Shown here one piece after another: positions 31,740-43,775 of a stretch of 64,000 nt of DNA. The notes under the pieces are model-generated. The model was not told where the DNA came from and searched no databases. It saw only the letters and a program-made list of their open reading frames with translations. Made by a program: the position numbers and the translations under genes. The stretch's first letter is position 1, and each line of letters starts with the position of its first letter. The stretch is from Megaustenia siamemsis (lineage: Eukaryota; Mollusca; Gastropoda; Stylommatophora; Ariophantidae): the NCBI GenBank assembly GCA_032433765.1, contig JAVIAB010000092.1:65351666-65415665 (forward strand), in the 5' to 3' direction.

Positions 31740-32760
31740 GTTTGTTACTTTTCTTTCCTTCCTTTCTCATTCGCTTTTCAGCGTCTAGGTGCTATATAGT
31801 CTGAGGTCTTTTACTCTTCTGCTGGCTTCTCTTGCTGTCATGTATCTTAACTTTTCTAATATTCTACGAATCCATCTTTTTCGTGGTCTAACCTTAACTG
31901 GTGTTCTCCGCTTGATCTCTTGTTCTGTTTTTTTTCCGAAGGAGAGAATTATTTGTAGTTTGTTTCTCAGTTCCTCATTTCTGACCTTTTCTCTTAGGTC
32001 ACTTCCTGTTAAGAGCTTTACACATTTCATTTCTGAGGTGGTTATTTTTTTCTTATTGTTCTTGAGTCTAGAGTCAAGATCTGGCATTGGTAACACAACC
32101 TTGGAATAAAGACTGTATTTGTAGAGTGCCCGTTTTGCCTCTAGTGTTACTTCCTTGTTGTACAGCAGTTAAAAAAAGAAAAATTAAAGTACCCCCGTCA
32201 CGCCAAGTGGCGTATAGGTAATATGGTGTTAGTGACCATACATTTTACAGACCTTCAGCACATGATTTTTGGGTAATGAGGTCAGTATTACGCCCGTGCC
32301 GCTTTACATTCCCAGAAAAAAAAATCCGGTACCCATTAAAGGCTGGATGAACCCGAAGCCGTCGGTTGGGATCGAATCCTACCTCTTGTCCTTTGTAGTC
32401 CAGTTCACTAACCACTGAGCTATCGCGGCTCCCGTTGTACAGTAGTGGGGATAGTTATCCAATGATTTGACAAGCTTTGTTACATCTTGAGTCTATTCCT
32501 GAAGCTTGTGAATTTTCATGTGTCACTAGACTTCCTAGATATTTAAATTCCTCCACTTCATTTAATTGTATGCCGTCTTTCATTATGTTGATGTTCTGTT
32601 CTGCTTTGTCATATGACTTCTGCCATATTATTTTTATTTTTATATTGTTTTGAGTGTCTGTGCTGTTAACTCAATCAAAGTATTTTTGTTGGTTGTCTAC
32701 TATTCCATACACTAGTATCTGTAGGTCTGCGAAGAGAAACCCTAGTTGGTAACGAGTGTA
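31740..32760 (-). mobile_element. LINE fragment interrupted by a SINE
   Basis: Same family as 18189-18821. The minus strand encodes KITTSEMKCVKLLTGSDLRE and VKVRPRKRWIRRILEKL (31785-32096). Beyond the SINE (32447-32760) it continues with sequence matching the YLGSLVT and SRCNKACQIIG segments. Removing the SINE restores colinearity. Confidence 0.7.
32170..32433 (-). mobile_element. tRNA-derived SINE inserted in a LINE
   Basis: Full family body and tRNA-like head on the minus strand. GTTGTACAGCAGT (32157-32169) and GTTGTACAGTAGT (32434-32446) are its 13-bp duplication, with one change. Confidence 0.85.
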
Positions 32761-33795
32761 CAAAAGAAAAAATCCAATGGTTAGTTATTCCATGACATTA
32801 ATAAACATATTTCTTCACCTCCAAATGCAGTGACGTATATCTTGACTTTTCTTACCTTCGTCCATCTAATTGTCCTTTCAGTGTCGAGAGAAGCCAAGTG
32901 TACGCATCGATGCTCTATTGCATATCTCAGACATGGAGCTCATTGTGGTGTCTATTATTTCATTGTTCAATCATTTCCAAGACCTACTGTTCCCCTTTTC
33001 CTGTTAAAACCGGCAAGGAAAACTGTCAAGTAGTAACCTATCTTTAAGACATTGATCGCATTTCAGGAGTCGGCTTGGATTATATTACCCCAGAATAAAT
33101 GCCGCATGCCCAGTGCAGTCGCTAAGAGGTGTTAGGCCCAGAGTTTTATTTTCACACCTTCCCTCCCCACAATATAAAACAAAATTAAAACTCAGTTATG
33201 TTGCGTTTGTGTTATTCGTTCCAATGATGTTATTCTATTTTTATAAATATCATCCTAATATAATATACAGTATAATATAGGATATCGAAACTCAACCTAC
33301 TATAATATATCCTAATAATAATACAGCTTTTCATGTTGTTATTTATTGTTCTCTGTTCTCATATTATTTTCATACTCTTTGACTGTTAGTATCCAAATTT
33401 AACATCGGCATTAGAATGTTGCGAGCAAAACTGTTTATACTGATTTTTGTGCGTGCATAATACGTGAAATTTTATTCTTCAATCACTTAACACGTCATGA
33501 CATCATTGTTTCTTTATTTTATACACAACACGCGCATTTAAATGCCAGATTGTTTCTACTCCTACTAATTGAACACATTTAAAAGTTCTAAAAGTGGCCA
33601 TTCTTATTGTTCTAGTAAATCACTACGGTGCTATCGTAAAATTCAAATCGCTATTGATGCGAAGTCATCGTGGTCAATGACCTATTGATTAAAGCTGGCT
33701 CGTCAAGCCTGCTGTTACAAGCCAAGTCAGTAAACACACAATATTGGATCTCCTGTATCATATCATTTGCCTTGAAAGTGACGTATTAAACGCAT
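32761..33795. other. Unassigned stretch
   Basis: AT-rich around 33235-33330; no gene recognised. Confidence 0.5.
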
Positions 33796-34195
33796 CATCA
33801 TCATCACATTCATAATCATGTGCCATACCGGGTAGCTTTTGCGATCATGTTTGTCCACATTTTCTGTCCACAGTGCATCGTATCAATTCTCTTGTCAATA
33901 CCACGACACAAAGATATCTAGTATCTTATATCTGTGTTCTCCGCGATCTCTCTTTCCATGCAATTTTCCAGTTGTAACCAAGTACTCCAACTTTCCTCTT
34001 CTCATAATGTCCTTGAAAAAATGTCCACTTTTTCTTTCTGATGTTTTTAAGAGCTCCCTTTCTGTGTTAGCTTCTTTGAGAATTCCATTGAAAGTCTTTT
34101 TAGCTGTCTAGGGAACTCTCAATGTTCTTCTGAGAAATCCTATCTTTGGTACCAATGTTGCCTCCAATCGTCTTGTTACTTGTGGTACATAACTT
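33796..34195 (-). mobile_element. LINE 3' fragment
   Basis: It starts with CATCATCATCATC (tail complement). The minus strand resembles the end of 17349-18087: LWTKMIA-like end, GKLEYLVTTGKL and FKEANTERELLK segments with several breaks. Confidence 0.6.
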
Positions 34196-34198
34196 ATT

Positions 34199-34590
34199 TG
34201 TTATAACCTACATCATTTATATTATATAATATAATTATTTACATAACCTACATAAGTGATATTATATAATATCATTATTTATATAACCTACATAATTTAT
34301 ATTATATAATATCATTATTTACATAACCTACATAAGAGATATTATATAATATAATTATTTACATAACCTACATAAGTGATATTATATAATATCATTATTT
34401 ATATTATCTACATAATTTATATTATATAATATCATTATTTACATAACCTACATCATTTATATTATATAATATCATTATTTACATAACCTACATAAGTGAT
34501 ATTATATAATATCATTATTTACATAACCTACATAGTTTATATTATATATAATATCATTATTTATATAACCTACATCATTTATACAGAAGG
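34199..34590. repeat. 40-bp AT-rich minisatellite with internal palindromes
   Basis: About 9.6 units; ATAACCTACAT recurs every 40 bases and each unit holds ATATTATATAATAT, itself self-complementary. Confidence 0.85.
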
Positions 34591-34680
34591 TTACCGGCTC
34601 TACCTGTTGTTGTTTACATCTTTCGAAACTCAACAAGTCAGGCACCCGAACCTTTCCACCCAGATCGACTGGAGAGTATT

Positions 34681-34734
<54 letters not shown>
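34681..34734. repeat. (TG)n(AG)n compound microsatellite
   Basis: TG repeats to about 34704, then AG repeats. Confidence 0.95.
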
Positions 34735-34736
<2 letters not shown>

Positions 34737-35110
34737 CGGAGGGTTGGACCTCCACTTGTTTTTATCGCTAAACCAGGAAGCTATGACACACTGGTAGCGT
34801 CACTGGCGTTCTCAGATAGGATCTAGGGAGGAATCATGTTACAAATGGGTTATTCCAAGAGCAGTGCACGTTTCACTGAAACATAGGAAGTTCTGGACTG
34901 AAATTAATTTGTGGTTGTCAATAGAGAAATATAAAAGTTAGAGGTAAAGAGTTAAATGTAAGATCGCATTATTCTAACAGAAATATGACAATAATGTAAA
35001 CCATGCTAGAAAGAACACTTTTGTAAATGGGTTTTTATTCTCCGACGTCTTTGTTACTATCGACACAACTTCCTAATCTTCGCCTACTTATAATTACACA
35101 GATATAACAT
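34735..35110. other. Unassigned stretch
   Basis: No gene or repeat recognised. Confidence 0.5.
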
Positions 35111-35765
35111 TTTCTTTAACTTCCTACTGCTTTCATGTCTATCTGCACAAACATGATCTTTCTTTAATTTCCCATTTTTTGCCAATCTCTTACTATCTAT
35201 CTATCTATCTATTGTCCTATCGAGCCGAAGACGGCACATAGGGCAGAACCACAATCTTAAAAACAGAAACCTTGCATAACAAAATGGCACAAATTGCAGA
35301 GATCACTGCTTCCAAAATCTATGTCCGGTTTCCATAACATCATTTTTTACAATGACAGCTTGTCAAGCCAAATCTCTTACTACATAAACATAATTTTTTT
35401 CTTTAATCTCATATTCTTTGCCTATCTGTTACCATACATAAACGATTTCACCTTAACTTTATATACTTTGCTTATCTAATACTTACTACACATAAACGAT
35501 CTCACCTTAAATTTAAATTCTTTGCCTATCTATTACCACACATAAATGATCTCTCCTTAACTTCTTATTCTTTGCCTATCTATTACCACACATAAATGAT
35601 ATCTCCTTAACTTTATATTCTTTGCCTATCTATTACCACACATAAATGATCTCTCCTTAACTATATATTCTTTGCCTATCTATTACCACACATAAATGAT
35701 ATCTCCTTAACCTTATATTCTTTGCCTATCTATTACTACACGAAACGATCTCTCCTTAACTTTTT
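35110..35765. repeat. 50-bp minisatellite, interrupted
   Basis: Units containing TTTGCCTATCTATTACCACA recur at 35521, 35571, 35621, 35671 and 35721, with diverged copies from about 35110 and 35417. A ~170-base insertion splits it at 35195. Confidence 0.75.
35195..35366 (-). mobile_element. Probable short retroelement insertion in the minisatellite
   Basis: Flanked by GCCAATCTCTTACTA (35181) and GCCAAATCTCTTACTA (35367), a likely duplication. The left edge is (CTAT)n, as expected of a minus-strand LINE or SINE tail. The minus strand next to it reads VVLPYVPSSAR/FCPMCRLRLDR in two frames; neither is decisive. Confidence 0.35.
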
Positions 35766-37149
35766 CCCCTCAAAGTTTTTACTTGACTTCAGTTAATTTT
35801 CGACTGACGTCACTTTTCTTCCCGCTCTTCATTCATTTCCCGTTTGCATTAATTTTCACTTCCGACTCGTTTTCCTTTTCCCCGTAGCAGTTCTTCTCAA
35901 CTGCATATTTTCTGATGATTTTAGTTCCCCTCTCCTATATTTTAAGAAACTTCCTGTGCACAAACGAATGCATCAGCTAAATTCCCAGTCTTTAAAATGA
36001 GACGGCTAAAAAGATAGATTCTTGCGGGCTTGAGATATTCTGTTTCTTAAGAGTCCTCAAGTTTTCTTGTAAATCACTCTCACTGTGTAATTAAACTGAT
36101 GGCATCGCGTGTTATGGAAACGTCCACTCCGACTTCATTTGACAGCCGAATGTGGCCAGAAGAAATTGTTGCCAAGACCTTTCGTTTGTTTGGTAAACCT
36201 AGAAAAACGTTTGCACGTCCTAAGACTGCACGAATGACAGGCTGCGTTCTTAGTTTAATGTCGAGAGGTCATGAATGGACCAAATGAGAATTGTGAAGTT
36301 TTAATGTCGAGTAACTCGGACAACATGTATTTCTTGCAAATTATAAATTGCTCGTGGCTGTTGTAATACGTTCTTATCTGTTGTCTAAGCTTTTCATTGA
36401 TTTAATACGTTCGTCATTGTTATTGTTATCAGTTCTTGATTATTCTAGCATGTTCTTTGATGTTGCAATCAGTTTGTCACAGTTTTAGTCTTATCTTCGT
36501 TGTTGTAATCATTTGTTAACTGTTCTAAACTTTTCTTGACTGACGCAATCAGTTCGTCACTATTATTGTTCTGAATAATCTCACTAAACACTACTTAGAC
36601 CGTGTTCATCCTTCCCAGGTGACATCACATTCGTTCACTTGTTTTTTTCCAATTTTTGTTACCAATTCATCCGTTTATTTTTGTTCACTTCCTTTCCCTC
36701 TTTGGTAAATAACATAACCGTTTAAATGCTAGTGACTTGAATTTTAGTTTAGACTAGTCAAACTTAATGTTATATCTTCTTTAATGAAGACCTTTCTTGA
36801 AATATCTTATATTGCTAAATATGTTTGCATTTTTTTTTCAATTTAATTTGTCCAGGTACTAAACCTGGACACTAACTGAAATAGCTTACAAGAAAGTGTC
36901 TCCACTATGGAAGAAATGTTCTAAACAATTCTTCAAATATTCTAAGCAGACAAACGATCCAGTCGAAATGTTCTAAGAGAACAAAAATAACACAAAACTG
37001 ATCATTGAATTTAATTAAGTCAAGAAGATTTACATGATTTGACCATGGAAGAAAAATAATGGAGTTTGGGTGTAGGCGGCTTTGAAAATGATAGGCCGTA
37101 GAGTTCAATGATTTCATAGAGAAAATATTCACTATAGATGTACAACATA
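35766..37149. other. Unassigned stretch
   Basis: A 62-codon frame at 36099-36287 (MASRVMETSTPTSFDSRM...) is unrecognised and not supported as a gene. The rest is AT-rich. Confidence 0.5.
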
Positions 37150-37685
37150 ACTCACTGAGGTAAAAGACGTCACTGAGACAAACATCAGAGATAACTGAGA
37201 CAGGCAACAGAGATAATTGAGACTGAAACCATAGATCACTGAGACAGATAGCACAGCTCACAGAGCTGTCATAACTCACTGAAACAGACAACGCAGCTCA
37301 CTGAGACAGACAACAAAGTTTCCTGAGACAGAATAAAACAGCTCACTGAGACAGGCAACACACCTCACTGAAGCAGACAACAAAGCTCACTGAAACAGAA
37401 AATACAGCTCACTGAGACAGGCAACACACCTCACTGAAGCAGACAACAAAGCTCACTGAAACAGAAAATACAGCTCACTGAGATAGACAATAAAGCTCCC
37501 TGAAACAGACAACACGATTCACTTAAACAGGCAAAGAAGGTCACTGAGAAAGACAGCACAGTTCACTGAGACAAACAACACAGCTCACTGAGACACCCAA
37601 AAACAGCTCACTGAGACAGACAACACAGCTCACTGAAACAGACAACACAGCTCATTGAGACAGACAACACAACTGACTGGTAAGT
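37150..37685. repeat. 22-bp minisatellite
   Basis: CTCACTGAGACAGACAACAC-type units at 22-base spacing (for example 37342, 37364, 37386, 37408), about 24 copies, diverged at the left. Confidence 0.85.
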
Positions 37686-37840
37686 ATCAATCAGCTTTTG
37701 ACATCACTGAGAATACCTTTCAATGTTAGTAGATGATGAAGTGACATTATGTGGCACATAACTTAGAAAAGAAAATCTCTCTGTTATTTCGTTGTATATC
37801 TCTCTTCTTTGTATATCTCTCCTCTTCTTTTCATCTCAGT

Positions 37841-38095
37841 TTAAAGTTTGCCAACAATTGTGTAAATGGTGGTGATACGAAATGTATCGCTGGCATTCTG
37901 ATATACTTCTGATTCATCTCCGTCATTGGGTACCCGTACCTTCATTCTGTTACGTTTTTCCGTTGTTGCTGCCTTGTAATCAACATCTGGTAGCATTTCC
38001 TTTGATGCTGCTTCGTATCTTCCAAATTCATCTCTTAAAGTGCACATTTGATCAACTAATGATACATAGATATCTGAACATGTTTTTAAGTTCAC
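37841..38095 (-). pseudogene. hAT-type (ZMYM1/DUF4371-like) transposase fragment
   Basis: The minus strand encodes NLKTCSDIYVSLVDQMCTLR, DEFGRYEAASKEMLPDVDYK and YQNASDTFRITTIYTIVGKL, the pattern I know from DUF4371/ZMYM1-like hAT proteins in invertebrates. The first codons match the unit of the adjoining minisatellite (38045-39200). The piece at 39651-39840 is an earlier part of the same kind of protein. Only a relic remains. Confidence 0.6.
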
Positions 38096-39200
38096 ATTTG
38101 GTCAGTTAATAATACATACAGATCTGAACATGTTTTTACATTTGATCACTAATGATACATACATACATATCTGAACATGTTTTTAAGTTCACATTTGGTC
38201 AGCTAATAATACTTACAGATCTGAACATGTTTTTACATTTGATCAACTAATGATACATACATATCTGAGCATGTTTTTAAGTTCACATTTGGTCAGTTAA
38301 TAATACATACAGATCTGAACATGTTTTTAAATTCACATTTGGTCAGTTAATAATACATACAGATCTGAACATGTTTTTACATTTGGTCAACTAATGATAC
38401 ATACAGATTTGAACATGTTTTTAAGTTCACATTTGGTCAGTTAATAATACATACAGATCTGAACATGTTTTTAAGTTCACATTTGGTCAGTTAATAATAC
38501 ATACAGATCTGAACATATTTTTACATTTGGTCAACTAATGATACATACAGATCTGAACATGTTTTTAAGTTCACATTTGGTCAACTAATGATACATACAA
38601 ATCTGAACATGTTTTAAGTTCATTTTTGGTCTACTAATGATACATACAGATATGAACATGTTTTTAAGTTCACAGTTGGTCAGTTAATGATACATACAGA
38701 TCTAAACATGTTTATAAGTTCACAGTTGGTCAGTTAATAATACATACAGATCTGAACATGTTTTTAAGTTCACAGTTGGTCAGCTAATAATACATACAGA
38801 TCTGAACATGTTTTTACATTTGGTCAACTAATGATACATACAGATCTGAACATGTTTTTAAGTTCACATTTGGTCAGTTAATAATACATACAGATCTGAA
38901 CATGTTTTTAAGTTCACATTTGGTCAGTTAATAATACATACAGATCTGAACATGTTTTTACATTTGGTCAACTAATGATACATACAGATATGAACATGTT
39001 TTTAAGTTCACATGTGGTCAACTAATGATACATACAAATCTGTACATGTCTTTAAGTTCATTTTTGGTCTACTGATGATACATACAGATATGAACATGTT
39101 TTTAAGTTCACAGTTGGTCAGTTAATGATACATACAGATCTAAACATGTTTTTAAGTTCACTGTTGGTCAGCTAATGATACATACATATATGTACGTGTT
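38045..39200. repeat. 50-bp minisatellite derived from hAT transposase coding sequence
   Basis: About 24 units of GAACATGTTTTTAAGTTCAC plus ATTTGGTCAGTTAATAATAC plus ATACAGATCT, with ~42-base shortened variants. On the minus strand one unit reads NLKTCSDLYVLLTDQM, nearly the start of the hAT fragment at 38095. Because 50 is not a multiple of three, repetition destroys the frame. Confidence 0.8.
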
Positions 39201-39229
39201 TTTTTTTATTTCATATCCTCATTTTTTTA

Positions 39230-39650
39230 GAACTTCGCGACTTTTTAACATTCAGAAAAATATAATTTAAAAAATTCAACATAAAAACGAGTCTCCAGCT
39301 CTTGCATATAGTCCTTTTCGTCTTGTCAGACGGTCTAGTGGAGGCTATTGTGTATTCTTTTGAGGTTTTATTTTTGTCGAACAGCTTCTCTCGTGGCTAA
39401 TTCTACCAATGTTTGACAAACACACACGGTCACAGAATGAACAAGTCAGGTACATTGATGCACAGGCTTGTCCATCCTTTTTTATGAGTCTTTTCTCTTC
39501 TAAGTTTTGCCTTAGCACAGTCTCAAATTATGTTATACCATTCCTTATACATGCTCTCCATGATGTGCGATCGCTAGTCAGATGTTCCCAGTCACTTTCA
39601 CGGATGGAGAAGTCATTCAGAGATGATATACATATACACTGTATCTCTAT
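39230..39650 (-). mobile_element. LINE C-terminal fragment with a zinc knuckle
   Basis: Across frames the minus strand gives ESDWEHLTSDRTSWRACIRN, FETVLRQNLEEKRLIKKDGQ and CSFCDRVCLSNIGRISHERS. This matches the usual end of a LINE reverse transcriptase protein: a W...DR..WR segment, then a CxxC...H...zinc finger. It lies between two hAT relics. Confidence 0.6.
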
Positions 39651-39840
39651 ATCGTAGCTTGCATCTTACCTACATTATTATTTGCTTCTTTCCTAGCATT
39701 TCCCTTTTCTGACTGGTCTTCAGTTATATATTCTAATGCTTTAAAAATGTTAAGGAACGTTTTCAAAATTGCTGCTGTTGCCATATCATGTGCCTCCCAT
39801 CTGGTACCAGAGAGGGATTTTAGAGACACTCATTTCCAAT
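39651..39840 (-). pseudogene. hAT-type (ZMYM1/DUF4371-like) transposase fragment
   Basis: The minus strand encodes LKSLSGTRWEAHDMATAAIL and NIFKALEYITEDQSEKGNAR. The LKSLSxTRW motif is characteristic of DUF4371/ZMYM1-like hAT proteins. It precedes the fragment at 37841-38095 in protein order; a LINE fragment and a minisatellite separate them. Confidence 0.65.
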
Positions 39841-40586
39841 ACAACCTTTTAGAATTTTCAACCGGCTACTTGAGGCTTACCAGATTCCAATTCTAGTATA
39901 TTCAAAAGATTAATGTATATCATTAACCTCTATCATTAACCTTTATCATTACTAGTATTACTTTTTTACATAGACCAAGGAGGTCATGTTTTTGTCGACG
40001 TATTTGTATGTTTTTGTTTGTTAGTTTTGTTTTTTAACTGATGTTGTACAGAAAGTAAACACATTTGACAGACTGCATACAAAGTTTCCCCTTGCTTTTA
40101 TTTATGTGGTTTATTTTGTTTCCTTCAATTTCATGACCCTTAGAAGAGGACTGCACTCATTGACGGCGTATGCCTTTATTGTATGTATCTGTATATAATG
40201 TTACTATTTAATGTGAGGGCCCCTTTGTAGTACCCCCGATTCCCTCGATGCCCGAAATGTGTGCGTATTTTACTTAATGAATTACCCACCTCTGGTAACT
40301 GTAAACATTACAATTTATTATGGGCCACCCCAGAAAAGACAACAAGACGAGGATGATCCGGGGCGAATGTTGAGCGAACATAAAAATCCATCTCGATCCA
40401 CAAGTGCTACTTATAAGACATTAAGTTGATAAAAAAAACATACTTCTTTTTAACATAATCTTCAATCTCATTTTAATTTGTATAGCAACAGCAGAGGGCA
40501 TTATAATTTGATAAAACAATATGAAATGAGAACGATATAAGCATTATGTAAAATTATAAGAGAGTATTTACGTGAGAATTTTAAGA
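39841..40586. other. Unassigned stretch
   Basis: No gene or element recognised. Confidence 0.5.
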
Positions 40587-40760
40587 ACCTGTGGTTGAGT
40601 GAATAGTGCGATCGCTACTGATCAGAAGAGTCTGGGTTTATTCCCAGAAATGGTGATTTTTGTTTCGGACCATCATTCTAAGGAATTAACCATCCTCTCA
40701 GAAGAATGTGTACCGGAGATTTCACGTGGGAGCGACCTGGCGTGATATTAACCAAATCAC
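40587..40760 (+). mobile_element. Diverged tRNA-like SINE of a second type
   Basis: GTGGTTGAGTGAATAGTGCG resembles an A box region and GGGTTTATTCCC a decayed B box, 35-40 bases apart, followed by a non-tRNA body. Low confidence. Confidence 0.35.
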
Positions 40761-40837
40761 ATTGAAAGGTGCTATTGGTCCTAGAAAAATAAGAGCGCAA
40801 ATTGTTCTCCATAAACTTTAATGCGTACAGTAATGGT

Positions 40838-41025
40838 AAAGATTCTGCCTAAGCTAGCTAGGCGTATGTAGAATATGTTGTTAGTGACCATATGCTTTCA
40901 TGACCGCGGTAAATTATCGGTTGATGTGGTATGTATCAGTCAGCCAGACCAACTTCGCTTCCCAAAATGCTCCAGTGCCCATTTTTAATCGCTCGGTGAA
41001 CCCCGGAGCCATGTCAGTCCGAAAA
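40838..41025 (-). mobile_element. Old, diverged copy of the main tRNA-SINE
   Basis: AGGCGTATGTAGAATATG, GTTAGTGACCATA, then AGTGCCCATTTTTAATCGCT and GGTGAACCCCGGAGCC follow the family body in order; the tRNA head is lost. Confidence 0.6.
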
Positions 41026-41241
41026 AAATCCCCCTTTTTTTGAAAATAACCGCGGAGTCTTTTACTCAGGAAGCAAGATCTCAGCCACCGACTTTGTTGC
41101 ATATTTACATTACAACATTTTAGTCTACAGATGGACTTCATATTTTCTTTACATCGCACGTTGAAACATAATGAGGCTAGGTTCTTACTTATATCTTCCA
41201 TCATAACATTATGAATTATATACAAAAATAAAATAAAATGA

Positions 41242-41941
41242 TCGTCATCAAGTACCGTGTCTGCTGGCGTAGGTGATCATGTCACTCCACAACCTTCGAT
41301 CTCGACAGTTATTTATCTTGGATGGTATCCTCTAGCTTGGCTGGTTATCTTTAGCTGTATGGTATCTTTTCTCTTTTCTTCCCTCTATCTCTTCGTCCCT
41401 CAATTTTTCCAGTTGTTACAATATATTCCACCTGTTCCCTTCTCAACACATAGCCAAAAATTTATGATTGTCTCTTCCTAACACTGGAAAGCAGCTCTAC
41501 GTTTTGCTTTGATCCCTTTTAGAACGTTTTTATTTCGCTTCTTAGCTGCCCATGATGTTCTCAATATTCTTCTGTACAACCACATTTATACAGCCCCCAG
41601 TGATTTTCTTGTCTGTTGTCCTATTGTACATGAATCAGATCCATATGTTAAGACTGGCTCTAAATAACGTTTAAGAAAATTTCTATTAACAAAAATGGAT
41701 TGCACGGTATCTTACTCATTTTTTGAAAAGCTGCTTTTGCTTGAGCCTTTCTGCACCTCATCTTTGTTGTACATCTACCATCTGAGGTTAACAATGTTCC
41801 CAGATTTTAACATTCATTTACCTGTTTTAATATTGCTCCACTTGTCTTTATTGTGAACTGCGGTAATGACTTTTTCTTTGTTATTGCCATTACTTCTGAA
41901 TCCTTTATTTTTGCTTTCTTTTACTATAATGTCTGACGTTT
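41242..41941 (-). mobile_element. 5'-truncated LINE fragment
   Basis: Same family as 23427-24766: tail complement CGTCATCAAGTACCG, then sequences matching the EQVEYIVTTGKIEGRRDR, SWTVGQQTRKSLG and SDGRCTTKMRCRKAQAKAA regions on the minus strand, with many breaks. AAAATGA occurs at both edges (41235-41241 and 41942-41948). Confidence 0.65.
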
Positions 41942-41948
41942 AAAATGA

Positions 41949-42472
41949 AATACTTAAACCTGTAAATTGAAAATTATTCGTATAACTCATTACACTAATT
42001 TTCAACATAACACAATAACGTTGACGCAGAATCAGTATGACTCTATATATCTAAAATCCTGGCTCAAGGATAACAAGATCCGTGCACTTCTAATTTGCAT
42101 ACATGGCAAGTGATTTAGTGGATTCGTGATTCTCTGTGATATGACAAATTCCCCAGTCTAATTCTCCAGCGAGCTAACCGGCTTTGGCTGTTTATTATTG
42201 AGTGCTATTTGTTCTTAAACTGACACTCTTTTTTAAATGAAACATCAATTAACCTTTCTTATTATCATTTCTGCTTTCCTTCCTGTTTATGCTGCGTATT
42301 CTATTTTCGTTTATAACGAAAGTCGTGCGAAAGTTGTTTTCGTATGAGAGCGTTTTAAATGAAATGGATAAACAAGTCTATCTTTAAATAATGCCTCACA
42401 GCACGTGCAATGGGACTGAGGCTTTCATTAGCTAAACGGCTTCCATAAAATTTACAAGTATTTTATGGAAGC
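41949..42472. other. Unassigned stretch
   Basis: Contains a perfect 11-bp hairpin (CTTCCATAAAA, complement ending 42471). No gene recognised. Confidence 0.5.
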
Positions 42473-42481
42473 ATATCATAT

Positions 42482-42743
42482 AAGCCGCGATAGCTCAGTG
42501 GTTAGTGAACTGGACTACAAAGGACGAGGGGTAGGGTTCGATCCCAACCGACGGCTTCCGGGTTCACCCAGACTTAAATGGGTACCGGATTTTTTTCTGG
42601 AAAAGTAAAGCAGCACGGGCGTAATACCGACCACATTACCCCAAAAATCATGTGCTGAAGGTCTGTAAAATATAGGGTCACTAACACCATATTTCCCTAT
42701 ACGCCACTAGGCGTGACAGGGGTACTTTACTTTTTTTTACTTT
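42482..42743 (+). mobile_element. tRNA-derived SINE, first of a tandem pair
   Basis: Head GCCGCGATAGCTCAGTGG, B box GGTTCGATCCC, full body and T-rich tail. ATATCATAT lies before it (42473-42481) and after it (42744-42752). Confidence 0.85.
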
Positions 42744-42752
42744 ATATCATAT

Positions 42753-43014
42753 GTCGGGAGCCGCAATAGCCCAGTGATTAGTGAACTGGACTACAAAGGA
42801 CAAGAGGTAGGGTTCGATCCCAACCGACGGCTTCCGGGTTCACCCAGCCTTAAATGGGTACCGGATTTTTTTCTGGTAAAGTAAAGGGGCACGGGCGTAA
42901 TACCGACCACCTTTTCCCAAAAAATCATGTGCCGATGGTCTATAAGAATTATGGTCACTAACACCATATTCTTTATGCGCCACTTGGCGTGACCGGGGCA
43001 CTTTACTTTTTACT
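42753..43014 (+). mobile_element. tRNA-derived SINE, second of a tandem pair
   Basis: Head GGGAGCCGCAATAGCCCAGT, B box GGTTCGATCCC. ATATCATAT again follows (43015-43023). The second copy used the first one's duplicated target, so the site appears three times. Confidence 0.85.
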
Positions 43015-43299
43015 ATATCATATGTGCTAATAATAACTGGCAACAACTTGATTCAATAGTAGAGAATTAAGTAACATTTATTGTCTATATAACGAGAGCA
43101 GAGATCCCATTGATTCCGACATTTGTTTTTCTCTTCACTAAAAGTGCATATTGTAATTTTAAATTAATGTTGTAACCTTTTCTATACATGGTTGCTACCT
43201 ATATCATTGAGTGTCATATTACTATCAATTTACATTCATATAATGTATATGTATAACATTAACATGTGTTTCGTGTACTTATAATTAGGATTATCGTCA

Positions 43300-43775
43300 C
43301 AGTACTTGAACGGTGAATGTTAGTATAGTATTCGAACAGTGAATGTTTATACTCGAACAGTGAATGTTAGTACTTGAACAGTGAATGTTAATACTCGAAC
43401 AGTGAATGTTAATACTCGAACAGTGAATGTCAGTACTTGAACAGTGAATGTTAATACTCGAACAGTGAATGTTAGTACTTGAACAGTGAATGTCAGTACT
43501 TGAATAGTGAATGTTAATACTCGAACAGTGAATGTCAGTACTTGAACAGTGAATGTTAATACTCGAACAGTGAATGTTAGTACTTGAACAGTGAATGTTA
43601 GTACTTGAACAGTGAATGTCAGTACTTGATCAGTGAATGTTAATACTCGAACAGTGAATGTTAATACTCGAACAGTGAATGTTAGTACTTGAACAGTGAA
43701 TGTTAGTACTTGAACAGTGAATGTTAGTACTTGAACAGTGAATGTCAGTACTTGAACTGTGAACTTTAGTACTCG
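43300..43775. repeat. 21-bp minisatellite
   Basis: TACTTGAACAGTGAATGTTAG repeated about 22 times, with TACTCG variants. Since 21 is a multiple of three, the minus strand stays open as a 7-residue repeat (VLTFTVQ); this is not evidence for a gene. Confidence 0.9.

Noticed and set aside
36099..36287. 62-codon frame starting MASRVMETSTPTSF
   Set aside because: No recognisable domain, homology or splice context; could be chance.
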